DNA from: JAFAHD01 sp035654355
GTDB taxonomy: Bacteria > Vulcanimicrobiota > Vulcanimicrobiia > Eremiobacterales > Eremiobacteraceae
Assembly (NCBI GenBank): GCA_035654355.1
Contig: DASRXC010000132.1
Coordinates: 1 to 64,000 of the forward strand
DNA: 64,000 nt
Direction: 5' to 3'
In this document: one piece after another, positions 1-9,692 of the stretch
How positions within the stretch are numbered: position 1 is the first letter of the stretch
Layout: every line of letters starts with the position of its first letter
Program-made: the position numbers and the translations under genes
Notes under the pieces: generated by a model
Databases searched by the model: none
What the model was told of the DNA's origin: nothing
Seen by the model: only the letters and a program-made list of their open reading frames with translations

Positions 1-254
1 CGCGTGTAGCCGAGCGGGAGTGCCGCCGCGACGGCGCTTACGGCTGCGCCGTCGTAATCGGCTAGCGCGACCGTCTGGCTGTCAGAAAAACCGAGAACGC
101 TTCGACCGGGCAGCGTGAGCAGCAGCGACCCTTCGGGCAGCGGAATGAAGTCGCTCGTGCGCGCGGGTTCGATCCGGCCTCCGTCGGCCGCGGCGTGCAG
201 GCCCGGATAATCGAGGACGCTGCCGTCAGGCCGTGCGAAGACGGTCGTCAGCAT
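1..254 (-). CDS. Partial radical SAM-type protein (N-terminus only)
   Basis: A minus-strand frame opens at an ATG at 252-254 and runs off the left edge without a stop, giving 84 codons. The start overlaps the end of dapF by 29 bp, so the two are probably co-transcribed. The N-terminus (MLTTVFARPDGSVLDYPG, later LPLGYTR) resembles the leading segment I recall from radical SAM proteins of Firmicutes and related phyla, with a 'DYPGL...IPLPEGS' pattern ahead of the iron-sulfur domain. The Cys motif itself would lie outside the window, so the family is a recollection of pattern and is not proven here. Confidence 0.5.
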   Translation of the reverse strand, partial: MLTTVFARPDGSVLDYPGLHAAADGGRIEPARTSDFIPLPEGSLLLTLPGRSVLGFSDSQTVALADYDGAAVSAVAAALPLGYT

Positions 255-1080
255 TCGCTTGCGCCTTGCGCACGCGTTCATCCGCTTCGACCTCCAACTG
301 CGTGTCGAACACGAGATGCGCTGCACCGCTCAAGTACGCCGGTGATGTACCGCCAGCCCACGTCACCGTTACCTCGCCGCCCTTCGTGATAACGCCGACC
401 GGCGAACGCGCGCGTTCGCTGTCAATCGCGACCGCAGCTGCAGCGCAGGCGCCCGTTCCGCACGCCCACGTCTCGCCGACCCCGCGCTCGTGTACCCGCA
501 TGTGCAAGTGGCCGGCGTCCGGACGTACGATCTCGACATTGATGCCCGTCGCGTTGACCGCGCGCGCGATACCTTCGGCCAGTTTTTCAAGAGCGATCGT
601 TTCGAGCGGGCGCTCGACGAACGCGACCGCGTGTGGGTTGCCCATCGAGACCGTGGTTAACGACAGCTGTTGACCGTCGAATTCGAGCTTGCGATCTTGC
701 CGGTCAATGCGTGGCACGCCCATGTCGACACGCACGTTTTCGGGTCCGTCGGCCTCGACGCGCATGATGCCGCTTCCGGTCGCGACCCGCAACGGCCGCG
801 CGTCGCCGCTCTCGCGAGCGATGTAGCGCCACAGGCACCGAATGCCGTTGCCACTCAACTCGGCTTCGCTCCCATCCGCATTGAAGATGCGCATGCGAAC
901 GTCAGCGTCACGACTCTGCGGCTCAGAGACGATGAGCATTCCATCGGCCCCAATGCCGTAGCGCCGATCGCACAGCCGTCGAGCAAGCTGTGGATATGGC
1001 AACGCGGCGTGCGCCCGCTCATCGAACAACACGAAATCGTTGCCAGCAGCCTGGCACTTCGTGAGTGCGATTATGGGCAT
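226..1080 (-). CDS. dapF: Diaminopimelate epimerase
   Basis: Converts LL- to meso-diaminopimelate for lysine and peptidoglycan synthesis in the cytoplasm. The 284-residue product has both catalytic cysteines of the family: Cys82 in SGNGIRC and Cys207 in GETWACGTGAC. The N-terminal signature KCQAAGNDFV is also present. I chose the ATG at 1080 because the family begins directly at this segment; the open frame extends upstream to 1194 but only with Arg-rich shadow sequence. The gene sits 16 bp downstream of hfq and overlaps the next gene, consistent with one minus-strand operon. Confidence 0.95.
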   Translation of the reverse strand: MPIIALTKCQAAGNDFVLFDERAHAALPYPQLARRLCDRRYGIGADGMLIVSEPQSRDADVRMRIFNADGSEAELSGNGIRCLWRYIARESGDARPLRVATGSGIMRVEADGPENVRVDMGVPRIDRQDRKLEFDGQQLSLTTVSMGNPHAVAFVERPLETIALEKLAEGIARAVNATGINVEIVRPDAGHLHMRVHERGVGETWACGTGACAAAAVAIDSERARSPVGVITKGGEVTVTWAGGTSPAYLSGAAHLVFDTQLEVEADERVRKAQANADDRLRTA

Positions 1081-1096
1081 GGTTCGAAGCGGTCGC

Positions 1097-1429
1097 TTAG
1101 CCCGAGACGGGGTGCGTCGCGCCGTCGGCGCTCTGCGCGGGCGCGGAATCGCCCGCGTTCGACGCCCGCGGTGCGCTCGAGTTGCCGCTCGCATGCGCGC
1201 TGACGTCGGCGCCGGAGAACTGGACGGGCGCTTGAGGCGACACCGTTGACACCGCGTGCTTATAAACGAGGTGTGGCTTGTTATCGTACTCGAGGATGAT
1301 CGTGAAATTATCGAAACCGCGCACGTATCCGCGCAGCTGGAAGCCGTTGCGCAGGTAGATGGTCACCGGCGCGTTCTCTCGTTTGACGGCAAGCAGGTAC
1401 GCGTCTTGCAGAGGCAGGTTGCTCTTCAC
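1097..1429 (-). CDS. hfq: RNA chaperone Hfq with long C-terminal tail
   Basis: Sm-fold hexameric RNA-binding protein for sRNA-mRNA pairing. Start is GTG at 1427-1429 preceded by GGAGAGAAGA, giving 110 residues. Residues about 3-65 form the Sm core: LQDAYLLAVKRENAPVTIYL (Sm1) and YKHAVSTVSP (Sm2, canonical YKHAISTV). Residues about 70-110 are a low-complexity Ala/Ser/Asp/Gly tail, longer than in Gram-positive Hfq. The order miaA then hfq is the common bacterial arrangement. The open frame extends upstream to 1633 but that part is a shadow of miaA. Confidence 0.95.
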   Translation of the reverse strand: MKSNLPLQDAYLLAVKRENAPVTIYLRNGFQLRGYVRGFDNFTIILEYDNKPHLVYKHAVSTVSPQAPVQFSGADVSAHASGNSSAPRASNAGDSAPAQSADGATHPVSG

Positions 1430-1475
1430 TCTTCTCTCCGATCCCCCCGAGCGTCGAGGAGAACTGCCTAATCGT

Positions 1476-2408
1476 TCACGTCGTCCGCGCAAATCCCCTT
1501 GCCAGCTGGGCCAGCGCGTGCGGCGTGCGCTCATCGAACGCATCGAGCCGCACTGCGTCCGCGATGCGACGGAACCACGTGCGCTGCCGTTTCGCGTACG
1601 CTCGCGTGCGCTCGATCGTGCGTGACACCGCATCCGCTCTCGTCGCCGTGCCGTCCGCGTACGAAAGCGCTTCCGCGTAGCCGATACCCGTCAAGGCCGG
1701 CGCATCGCCATGCTCGCGGCGCACCGCGAGGGCTTCTTCGATCAATCCGTGTTCGAACATCGCGTGCACTCGCGAGCTGATCTGCCCGGCCAGCGCGGCG
1801 GGCGCAGCTTCGAGCACCACGACGGTCAAGCGAGCCGGCTCTCCGCGTGCACGACGTCCGCCGTGCTCGGACGGTTCTTGGATTTCGCCAACGGCCAGCG
1901 CTGCCTCGAGCGCGCGTAGCGTGCGGTATCGATCTCCCGGAGAAATGCGCGCGGCCGCGTCGGGCGCGATCGCGAGCAGCCAATCGCGCAACACTTCCGG
2001 CGGGTGCGTAGCAGCCTCGGCGCGCAAGCGCGTGCGCAACTGGTCATCGGCCACGGGCCTGTCCAACGGCATCGTCCCAGCAAGCGCTTCAATGTAAAGT
2101 CCAGTACCGCCGACAAGGATCGGGATCGCCCCGCGCGCGGTGATGCCGGCGATCGTCGCGCGCGCGTCCTCCACGAAGCGGCCTGCGCTATAGCGCTCCC
2201 TCGGCGCGATAGTGCCGTATCCATGATGGGGCGCGCGTGCGAACTGCTTGTCGCTCGGCCAACCGGTGCCGATGCGCATGCCCGCGTAGATCTGGCGCGA
2301 GTCGGCGTTGACAACCTCGCCGCCCACCTGCTGCGCGAGTAGCGATGCGAGCTCGGATTTTCCGGTCGCCGTTGGGCCACACAGCGCGAGCGCGCGCAGT
2401 GCGTTCAC
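1476..2408 (-). CDS. miaA: tRNA dimethylallyltransferase
   Basis: Transfers a dimethylallyl group to A37 of tRNAs reading U-starting codons, the step before MiaB. The 310-residue protein carries the P-loop GPTATGKS at residues 10-17, followed by NADSRQIYAGMRIGTGWP, a family hallmark, and GGTGLYIEAL near residue 100. It begins with GTG at 2408, four bases after the mutL stop. miaB lies 6 kb upstream in the same strand block, so both steps of ms2i6A synthesis are encoded here. Confidence 0.95.
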   Translation of the reverse strand: MNALRALALCGPTATGKSELASLLAQQVGGEVVNADSRQIYAGMRIGTGWPSDKQFARAPHHGYGTIAPRERYSAGRFVEDARATIAGITARGAIPILVGGTGLYIEALAGTMPLDRPVADDQLRTRLRAEAATHPPEVLRDWLLAIAPDAAARISPGDRYRTLRALEAALAVGEIQEPSEHGGRRARGEPARLTVVVLEAAPAALAGQISSRVHAMFEHGLIEEALAVRREHGDAPALTGIGYAEALSYADGTATRADAVSRTIERTRAYAKRQRTWFRRIADAVRLDAFDERTPHALAQLARGFARTT

Positions 2409-2412
2409 GCGA

Positions 2413-4107
2413 TCAGGCGCGGCCGAACGCCCTTGCCAGCGACGCGGCGTCTAGCCGCAGCATCGTCGGACGTCCGTGCGGGCACGTGTGTGGATCAGCG
2501 CAGCGTTGCAACCGTTCATAGAGGGCGGATTGCTCTTGCAGCGACAGCGTCTCGTGCGCGCGCACGACGGAGTGGCAGGCGATCGTCGCGAGCAGGCGGT
2601 TGCGGTGGGCGATCCCTTCACGTGCGGCGTCATCGGCCGCAAGATCGTCGAGAATGCCGGCAAGATCGAAACGCCGTTTGTCATAACCGGCAGGCAACGC
2701 GCTGATGCGAAATGCGCCCTCACCGAACGGTTCGATCGCGACGCCAGCGGCTGCCAGCTCATCAAGATGATCGTATAGTACCGCGGCTTGCGCGTCCGTG
2801 AGCTCGACGATCGTCGGGAACAGCAGCGGCGCGCTCGCATCCGAATCACCCGCGTGCTCGACGATCGCCTCGAACGCGACGCGTTCGTGAGCGGCGTGCT
2901 GATCGATGATGAACAAACCGTCCGCGTCGCCGGCGACGATGAACGTGCGATCGATCTGCCCGTACATGCGCACGCCGGCGCCTTCCGCCGGAGGAATCGC
3001 AGGAATCGCGTTGCCGGCAGGTCCGAAGGAGAGTGCCGCCCAGCTCTCGCTTGCCTTGCCCGCCGCGATCGTGGGTGCGAACGCGACGGCCGGCGCCGGA
3101 CGCGCAGTCTCGGTGAGGCGCAGCGTACGCGCCACCGCGGTGCGCACGGCATCGAAGACCTCGTGCCCACGCGCGAAACGGACCTCGATCTTCGTGGGGT
3201 GGACGTTGACGTCGACGTCCTCGGCCGGCAGCTCCAGCGCAAGCATCCCGAACGGGTACCTGCCGGTCGTGCCGAACGAGCCGGATCCGGCGAGCCACGC
3301 GGCGCCGAGCTGAGCGTTGCGGATCAGACGGCCGTTGACGAAGAAAACTTGCGAGTCGCGATTCGGCTTGTCGTGACCAGGAGCGCTGACGTAGCCCGTC
3401 ACGACGAGGCGCGCGGGAGCGCCGTCCGAGGTGAGTTCGCGCAACGCGCCGCGCGTACCATCGCCGAACACCATTTCGAGGCGCTCGACGCCGTCATGCA
3501 CGGCCGGCAGCGCCCACACGTCTTTGCCGTCATGCGTGAGCCGGAACGCGACTTCCGGCCACCCGAGCGAAAGGCGGCCCAAGAATGCGCTGATGCGCGC
3601 GAATTCGGCGCGCGTACTTTTCATGAACTCGCGGCGCGCCGGCATATTCGCGAACAGGTCGCGTACGATGACCTTTGTGCCGGGCCGCGCTGCGCACGCG
3701 ACCGCTTCGCCGATGCGGATGCCGTCGGCATCGATACGCGCACCGAGCTCCGCCCCCGCCGGTCGTGACGTCAGCTCAACGCTGCCGGCCGCGGCGATGC
3801 TCGCCAATCCTTCACCGCGAAAGCCGAGCGTCTCGACTGCGAACAAGTCGCCGGCGCCAGACAACTTGCTGGTCGCGTGGCGGGCAAACGCGAGCGCGAG
3901 GTCCTCGCGCGCGATGCCCGCACCGTTGTCGGACACGCTGATGGACGTGCGGCCGCCATCGAGGACGTCGACCGCGATGGAGGACGCGCCGGCGTCGAGG
4001 CTGTTCTCGACGAGCTCCTTGACGACGGAGACGGGGCGCTCGATGACTTCACCGGCCGCGATCTGAGCGATCGTGTCCGGATCGAGCTGCTTGATGCGCG
4101 CGGGCAT
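2413..4107 (-). CDS. mutL: DNA mismatch repair protein MutL (endonuclease type)
   Basis: Couples mismatch recognition by MutS to strand removal. The 564-residue protein has an N-terminal GHKL ATPase (ELVENSLDAGA, DNGAGI, GFRGEGLASI) and a C-terminal dimerisation domain. DQHAAHERVAFE at about residue 401 matches the metal-binding endonuclease motif DQHA(X)2E(X)4E, and CPHGRP occurs near residue 541. This is therefore the nicking MutL class found in bacteria without MutH. ATG start at 4107. Confidence 0.95.
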   Translation of the reverse strand: MPARIKQLDPDTIAQIAAGEVIERPVSVVKELVENSLDAGASSIAVDVLDGGRTSISVSDNGAGIAREDLALAFARHATSKLSGAGDLFAVETLGFRGEGLASIAAAGSVELTSRPAGAELGARIDADGIRIGEAVACAARPGTKVIVRDLFANMPARREFMKSTRAEFARISAFLGRLSLGWPEVAFRLTHDGKDVWALPAVHDGVERLEMVFGDGTRGALRELTSDGAPARLVVTGYVSAPGHDKPNRDSQVFFVNGRLIRNAQLGAAWLAGSGSFGTTGRYPFGMLALELPAEDVDVNVHPTKIEVRFARGHEVFDAVRTAVARTLRLTETARPAPAVAFAPTIAAGKASESWAALSFGPAGNAIPAIPPAEGAGVRMYGQIDRTFIVAGDADGLFIIDQHAAHERVAFEAIVEHAGDSDASAPLLFPTIVELTDAQAAVLYDHLDELAAAGVAIEPFGEGAFRISALPAGYDKRRFDLAGILDDLAADDAAREGIAHRNRLLATIACHSVVRAHETLSLQEQSALYERLQRCADPHTCPHGRPTMLRLDAASLARAFGRA

Positions 4108-4167
4108 GCGCGCGCGTTCGCCTTGCGGCCGTTGGGTTCCCAGCGCGTCGGGCGTTCGTGCCCGGCG

Positions 4168-5691
4168 TTACATGCGGACTGGAAGCGTCTCGCGCGTCGC
4201 CAGCTTGACGTTGTTGCGGCCGGCCTGTTTGGCGGCGTACAGCGCCGAGTCGGCCGCTTTGACAAGCTGCTGTTTGGTCGACACGTCTTGCGGATAGCCG
4301 GCGACGCCGATCGACACGGTGATCTTCGCAGTCGTCGTCTCCAGCGTGAAGTCGTTCTGCTCGATCGCCTGACGCAGGCGGCCGGCCACCATGGCGGCCT
4401 CAGCTTTGATCGTCTCCGGCATCAACACGACGAATTCGTCGCCACCGTAACGGCAGCAGATGTCGATCTTGCGCGCGTGCATGCGGATGACATCGCCCAG
4501 CTGGCGCAGCAACTCGTCGCCCTGCGGATGGCCGTACGTGTCGTTGACATGCTTGAAGAAGTCGACGTCGAGGATGAGCAGCGCCAACGATTGCTTCGTG
4601 AGCTGCGCCTTGCGGAATTCGGCTTCGAGGCGCTCTTGGTACGCGCGATTTGTCAGAAGGCCGGTCATCGAGTCCGTCTCGGCCAACTCAAGCGTCTTGC
4701 TATGCAGCCGCGCGTTTTGAATGCCGACCGACGCGAGCCGGACGAGGCGGTCGACAAGCCGCTGCTGTTCGAACGTGAACGCCCCAATCTTTGGCGCGAT
4801 CAGCATGACGGCGCCGATGGTCAACCGTTCGCTGACGATCGGAACTACGAGGCAGCCGTGCGCCGCTTTGGGACGCGGCAGCGACGATTCGCGATAATCT
4901 TTTTGAATGTCGGCGACGATCAGCGCACGCTGCTCGGCCGCTGCGAAGCCGACGACGCCCTCACCGAAACGCAGCTTGCTGCCGCGATAGAAGTCGGCGT
5001 ACGCGCCCTCGACCGCTTCTTCGACGAGCACTTCATCCTGAGCTTCGTCATCAGTGCGCGTGATGTAGATGACGACGTTGCTCCAAGGCACCGACTCGCG
5101 GAATTCGCGCAGCATCACCACGAGCTGAATGAGCGCCTCGCTTAGCGTCACCTTCGTGCCGAGGTCGGAGCCGGCATCGAGCACGCGCATGATCGCGCGG
5201 GTCTGCTGCTCGGCGCGCTTCCGGCCTAACAAGCCGTGCGCAGCAGCAAGGAAGGGGATCAACGGCAAGGCGACCGCGTAGCCGATGATGAGCAGCATGT
5301 CGACGGGCTGTCCGGCTGCGTCGGTCGGATGACCGAAGTAGATCGCGAACGTCAAGCAACCGGCGGACAACAGCACGAATGCGATTGCTGCGATATCCGA
5401 GAGCGTGGCGGCATCAAGGCCGATGATCAGCGCAAGCGAGCTCACGCCAGAGAACCAGCCGACCGCCGTCAGCGCTGCGACATCGAGCAGCGTGATCAGC
5501 CCGGCCGAAAGCTCGGGCAAGTCGTCTTTCTTATCTTGTGTTTTCTTCGAAAGCCGTGGAGAGGCGGCGAGTGCTGTGGCGACGAGCGCGTAACCGAACA
5601 GCGCTGCGTCGAGCCACAGCGGCGCCGGTAGGCCAATCGGTGCGAGTGCCACTTGTGCGACCGCCAGCCAGCGGGCGGCGGCGACGATCAT
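4168..5691 (-). CDS. Membrane GAF-GGDEF diguanylate cyclase
   Basis: Predicted synthesis of cyclic di-GMP from two GTP. Residues about 1-170 contain several hydrophobic segments. A GAF-like sensory region spans about 190-330, followed by the GGDEF domain. The active-site loop is RYGGDEFVVLMPE at about residue 412. Five residues before GGDEF lies RKID, an intact RxxD inhibitory site, so product feedback is likely. No EAL domain is present; an HD-GYP-like protein is encoded at 21.8-23.2 kb. The gene lies between mutS and mutL but is probably functionally unrelated to repair. Confidence 0.9.
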   Translation of the reverse strand: MIVAAARWLAVAQVALAPIGLPAPLWLDAALFGYALVATALAASPRLSKKTQDKKDDLPELSAGLITLLDVAALTAVGWFSGVSSLALIIGLDAATLSDIAAIAFVLLSAGCLTFAIYFGHPTDAAGQPVDMLLIIGYAVALPLIPFLAAAHGLLGRKRAEQQTRAIMRVLDAGSDLGTKVTLSEALIQLVVMLREFRESVPWSNVVIYITRTDDEAQDEVLVEEAVEGAYADFYRGSKLRFGEGVVGFAAAEQRALIVADIQKDYRESSLPRPKAAHGCLVVPIVSERLTIGAVMLIAPKIGAFTFEQQRLVDRLVRLASVGIQNARLHSKTLELAETDSMTGLLTNRAYQERLEAEFRKAQLTKQSLALLILDVDFFKHVNDTYGHPQGDELLRQLGDVIRMHARKIDICCRYGGDEFVVLMPETIKAEAAMVAGRLRQAIEQNDFTLETTTAKITVSIGVAGYPQDVSTKQQLVKAADSALYAAKQAGRNNVKLATRETLPVRM

Positions 5692-5744
5692 AGGATACGA
5701 AACTGTACGAAGTATGTGCCTTGTGCTCCACGGCTCGGCCGGAA

Positions 5745-8324
5745 CTATTCGACCGGGTCGACATCCAGCGCAAGCTGGGCTTCCTGGCGGCCTGAGGCAC
5801 GTCGGCGAACGGGCGCCGGCGGGGGTCCCGGCCTCCTTTCAATATCATCGGCAATTTCTTGGGCGCGCTGCACCACCTCAGGCGGAAGGCCCGCCATCTT
5901 GGCGACGGCGATCCCGTACGAACGGTTGCTCGACCCGCGCAGCAGGCGATGCGAGAATACCGGGCCGCCAGGTTCATCGGCCACCGCGACGTGCAAGTTT
6001 TCGACCGTTGGGAAGCGCTCTGAAAGCCGGACTAATTCGTGGAAGTGCGTCGCGAACAGCACCATCGGCATGGCGCCCTCGCCGCCAAGCAGATACTCGC
6101 TGACCGCTTGAGCGATAGCGAGGCCGTCCGTGGTTCCGGTGCCGCGACCGACTTCGTCGATCAGCAGCAAACTTGCCGGCGTGCAGCCGCGCAGCACGAG
6201 CGCCATCTCGGCCATCTCGACATAGAAGGTCGAACGCCCGGCGGCGATGTCATCGCCGGCGCCGATGCGCGTGAAGAGCCGCTCGACGATTCCCATGCGC
6301 GCGCGAGCCGCGGGCACGAACGATCCCATCTGCGCCATGATCGCGAGCAGCGCGGTCTGACGCAGGTACGTCGATTTGCCGCCCATGTTGGGACCCGTTA
6401 TCAAAAGGAAGCGTCGCGTCTGATCGAGCCGGCAATCGTTGGGAACGAAGTCGACGCCGCCATACGCTTCGACGATCGGATGCCGGCCGGCATCGACGTC
6501 GATCTCGCTTGTCGTCAGCATCTGCGGGCGGACGTAGCCACGTTCGCCGGCGACCTGCGCAAGCGACGCATAGACGTCGAGCTGTGCGACGCATTCAGCG
6601 AGTTCGAGCAACGCCTCGCGCCGTCCGTCGACCTGGGCGAGCAGTTCGTCGAAGAGCTCGCGTTCGAGGGCGATTTGGCGCGAGCGCGCTGACACGATCT
6701 CGGCCTCAAGCGCACGCAGATCCGCGTCGGTGAAACGCTCTGCGTTCACGAGCGTTTGACGGCGGATGAAATCGGATGGCACCGCACCGGAGTTCGCGCG
6801 CGTGACTTCGTAATAGTAGCCGAACGCCTGCGTGTATTTAACCTTTAGCGACTTGATGCCGGTGCGCGTGCGAGTGCGTTCTTCGAGCGCGAGCAAATGG
6901 TCGCGGCTGCGCGTGCGCATGTCGACGAGGGCACGCAGATCGGCATTGTGGTCGGGCCGGATCGCGCCGCCATCGGTCAACAAGGCAGGCGGATCGTCGG
7001 TGAGCGCCGCGTGTAAGGTCGTGAGCAACGCGTGAGCCGTTTCGGATGGTGCGCCAAGACGAGACAGTTCGGCGTCGGTACTTTCAGCCGCGGCCTCGCA
7101 CACGCGCTGGTGTGCGTGTAGCGACTCGCGAAGCGCCGCGAGGTCGCGCGGGCCGGCGCGCCGCGAATTGACTTTTTGCACGATCCGCTCGATGTCGCCG
7201 ATCTGCGCTAGGCAGCCTTGCAGCGCCGACCGCCAGGACGGCGCCGATGCGAACGACTCGACCCGATCGTGGCGCGCGGCGATCGCGATCGCGTCGACGA
7301 GCGGCGCGCACAGCCAGCGCGCGAGCATGCGCCCGCCCATGGGTGTCTTCGTGCGAGCCAACACGTTGAGCAGCGAGGCGCGTGAGTTCTCACCGGCCCC
7401 GCTAAGCAGGTCGAGATGGCGACGCGTGGCCGGATCGACGAGCATCGCCGACCGCGTCGAACGCGCCTGCGCGCGACGGACGACGGCCGCGCCGTCGAGG
7501 CGCAGATAGTTCAGATAGCTCGCGAGCAACTCAAGCGCAGCCTTCGCTGCCGAGCGCTCCTCAGCCGAGAATCTGGCGAGCGCCGCAATCGACGAGACCG
7601 CGTCCGCTGCCCCGTTGCCGGCAGCGGGTGCCTGATCAACGGCGTCGCTGTCAAATGATGCGATGCGGCAGGCGTCGCCGGCTAACGCGCTCAGTCGTCC
7701 GATGTCCTCATCGCTTTCGACGATGATCTCGGCGGGCGCCGCGCGGTCAAGCTCTGCGGCAAGTTCGTCGTCACCATCCGCGATCGCAACCGAAGTCTCG
7801 CCGGTCGAGACGTCGGCGCTCGCAATCGCAGTGTGACCGCCCGCTGCGGCCAACACGGCCAGGTAGTTGTTGCGCTCGGCCGCGAGCAGATGGTCTTCGA
7901 GCACGGTCCCAGGCGTGATAACGCGGATGATCTCGCGGCGCACGAGACGGTTAGGCGCCGGCGGTTCCATCTGTTCGGCGATCGCGATCACGCGCTGTTG
8001 TCTGATGAGCCTGCCGAGATAGTGATCGAGGTTGTGGTGCGGAACGCCGGCCATCGCCACGCGTTTGCCCTTGCCCGCTTCTTTGGAAGTGAGCACGATG
8101 CGGACTGAAGCCGCCAGATCTTCCGCGTCGTCGCCATACGCTTCGTAGAAATCGCCGACGCGCATGAGCAGCAGCGCTTCAGCGTACTTCGTCTTGAGCT
8201 CGAGATATTGCGCGATGAGGGGTGAGCTGATCGTGCCGTCGGCTGGCACGATCGCGGGCCGCTCGTTCTGAGGACGGCTGCCGTCTTCGTGAGGCGCGCG
8301 CGCGCCGCTCGCGCTTTTGCGCAC
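5745..8324 (-). CDS. mutS: DNA mismatch repair protein MutS
   Basis: Recognises mismatches. The 859-residue length is typical. The mismatch-wedge motif GDFYEAYG (Phe59, Glu61) lies in domain I. The ATPase domain carries Walker A GPNMGGKST at about 644-652, followed by LLIDEVGRGTGTTDGLA (Walker B and signature) and ATHFHEL. Start GTG at 8324, seven bases after the miaB stop. Together with endonuclease-type MutL this gives a MutH-independent repair pair in one strand block. Confidence 0.96.
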   Translation of the reverse strand: MRKSASGARAPHEDGSRPQNERPAIVPADGTISSPLIAQYLELKTKYAEALLLMRVGDFYEAYGDDAEDLAASVRIVLTSKEAGKGKRVAMAGVPHHNLDHYLGRLIRQQRVIAIAEQMEPPAPNRLVRREIIRVITPGTVLEDHLLAAERNNYLAVLAAAGGHTAIASADVSTGETSVAIADGDDELAAELDRAAPAEIIVESDEDIGRLSALAGDACRIASFDSDAVDQAPAAGNGAADAVSSIAALARFSAEERSAAKAALELLASYLNYLRLDGAAVVRRAQARSTRSAMLVDPATRRHLDLLSGAGENSRASLLNVLARTKTPMGGRMLARWLCAPLVDAIAIAARHDRVESFASAPSWRSALQGCLAQIGDIERIVQKVNSRRAGPRDLAALRESLHAHQRVCEAAAESTDAELSRLGAPSETAHALLTTLHAALTDDPPALLTDGGAIRPDHNADLRALVDMRTRSRDHLLALEERTRTRTGIKSLKVKYTQAFGYYYEVTRANSGAVPSDFIRRQTLVNAERFTDADLRALEAEIVSARSRQIALERELFDELLAQVDGRREALLELAECVAQLDVYASLAQVAGERGYVRPQMLTTSEIDVDAGRHPIVEAYGGVDFVPNDCRLDQTRRFLLITGPNMGGKSTYLRQTALLAIMAQMGSFVPAARARMGIVERLFTRIGAGDDIAAGRSTFYVEMAEMALVLRGCTPASLLLIDEVGRGTGTTDGLAIAQAVSEYLLGGEGAMPMVLFATHFHELVRLSERFPTVENLHVAVADEPGGPVFSHRLLRGSSNRSYGIAVAKMAGLPPEVVQRAQEIADDIERRPGPPPAPVRRRASGRQEAQLALDVDPVE

Positions 8325-8330
8325 CGGCGT

Positions 8331-9665
8331 CTACGCGCTCTGCGCAGCCATCGTGCCGGATAACCCCCACGAAAACGCTTGCTCGACGGCGACATCGACG
8401 ACCGGCGCGAACTTCGTGCACTCGTCGCGCGGATAGATGACGGTCGTGTTGTGGCCGGTCTTGCCCGCCATCTTCGTCGCGTCTTTCTTCGAGGGTCCTT
8501 GCGCGAGCACGCGCACCGTCTCGCCGAGGAATGATTCGTTGAAGCGTCGCGTCACCTCCAGCTGCGCGGTGTTGACCGCCTGCAAGCGCCGGATCTTCTC
8601 CTCGGGCGGCACTTGCGGTTCCATCGTCGCAGCCGGCGTGCCGGCGCGCGGCGAGAACGCGAAGATGAAAGCGTATTCGAACGTGCCGCGCTGCACGAGC
8701 TCGAGCGTCTTGAGGAAATCCGCTTCGCTTTCGGTCGGGTAGCCGACGATGAGGTCAGTGGTCAGCGCCCAGCGCGGCAGACGCTCGCGGAAATAAGCGA
8801 TCTTGTCCAGATACTCGTCGATGGTGTACAAACGCGCCATCGTTTTGAGCACGGAGTCGCTGGCGCACTGCACCGGAAGATGGAGCCGCGGCTCGACGTT
8901 GCGCAGCTGCGCAAGCGCATCGACGACGCGCGGTCCGAAGTCTTTCGGGTGGGAGGTGAGAAACGTCAACCGCTCGAGCCCCTCGATCTCACCGATTCGC
9001 AGCAGCAGTCCGGCGAAATCGAGCTGCTCCGGCTCCCAGTAATACGAGTTCACGTTTTGCCCGAGCAGCGTGATCTCTTTTGCGCCGCAGCGGATCTCCC
9101 GTTTGACCTGCGAGATGATCTCGATCGGGTCGATGCTCTCGAGCGGACCGCGCGTGTACGGCACGATGCAATACGTGCAGAACTTCTCGCAGCCACGCGT
9201 GATATTCACCAGCGCGCGCAGATGCGCGAATTCGGCCGCGCCGTCGTGGCCGGGGTTATCCTCAACCGACGGCATGACGAAATCAGTCTGCGGCGGCGGC
9301 GCGTCGGTCGGGACTCCCCACGATCCGAGGAGCGCTTTGAACTGGTTGTATTCGCGCGGACCGAGCAGCGCGTCGATGTGCGGCGCTTTCTTGCGCATGA
9401 TGTCGCGGTCTTTTTGCGCGAGACAGCCTGCGACCAGCAGCTTTTGATGCGGATGCTGCTCTTTGATCGGCTTGAGCGCCCCGAGCCTTCCGTACACACG
9501 CGTTTCGGCCTTCTCGCGGATCGCGCACGTGTTGACGATGATGATGTCCGCCTCGTCAGGCCGGTTCGTGAACGTGCATCCAAGCGACCACGCTTGGTGG
9601 GCGAGGCCGTTGGAATCGGCCGCGTTCATCTGGCAGCCGAACGTCTGGAGATAGACCGAAGGCAT
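8331..9665 (-). CDS. miaB: tRNA-2-methylthio-N6-dimethylallyladenosine synthase
   Basis: Radical SAM methylthiotransferase acting on i6A37 made by MiaA. The 444-residue protein has the three N-terminal cluster cysteines (Cys11, Cys47, Cys81) and the radical SAM motif CEKFCTYC at Cys159, Cys163 and Cys166, followed by IVPYTRG. A C-terminal TRAM-like segment precedes the stop. ATG start at 9665. Confidence 0.95.
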   Translation of the reverse strand: MPSVYLQTFGCQMNAADSNGLAHQAWSLGCTFTNRPDEADIIIVNTCAIREKAETRVYGRLGALKPIKEQHPHQKLLVAGCLAQKDRDIMRKKAPHIDALLGPREYNQFKALLGSWGVPTDAPPPQTDFVMPSVEDNPGHDGAAEFAHLRALVNITRGCEKFCTYCIVPYTRGPLESIDPIEIISQVKREIRCGAKEITLLGQNVNSYYWEPEQLDFAGLLLRIGEIEGLERLTFLTSHPKDFGPRVVDALAQLRNVEPRLHLPVQCASDSVLKTMARLYTIDEYLDKIAYFRERLPRWALTTDLIVGYPTESEADFLKTLELVQRGTFEYAFIFAFSPRAGTPAATMEPQVPPEEKIRRLQAVNTAQLEVTRRFNESFLGETVRVLAQGPSKKDATKMAGKTGHNTTVIYPRDECTKFAPVVDVAVEQAFSWGLSGTMAAQSA

Positions 9666-9692
9666 GGCGTCGGCGCTTCGCGCCTCTCTGCG

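Noticed and set aside
160..185. GGTTCGATCC resembling a tRNA T-arm
   Set aside because: No other tRNA arms in register; it lies inside the radical SAM fragment.
3877..5145. 422-codon plus-strand open frame opposite mutL and the GGDEF gene
   Set aside because: Typical high-GC shadow frame; strong genes are on the other strand.
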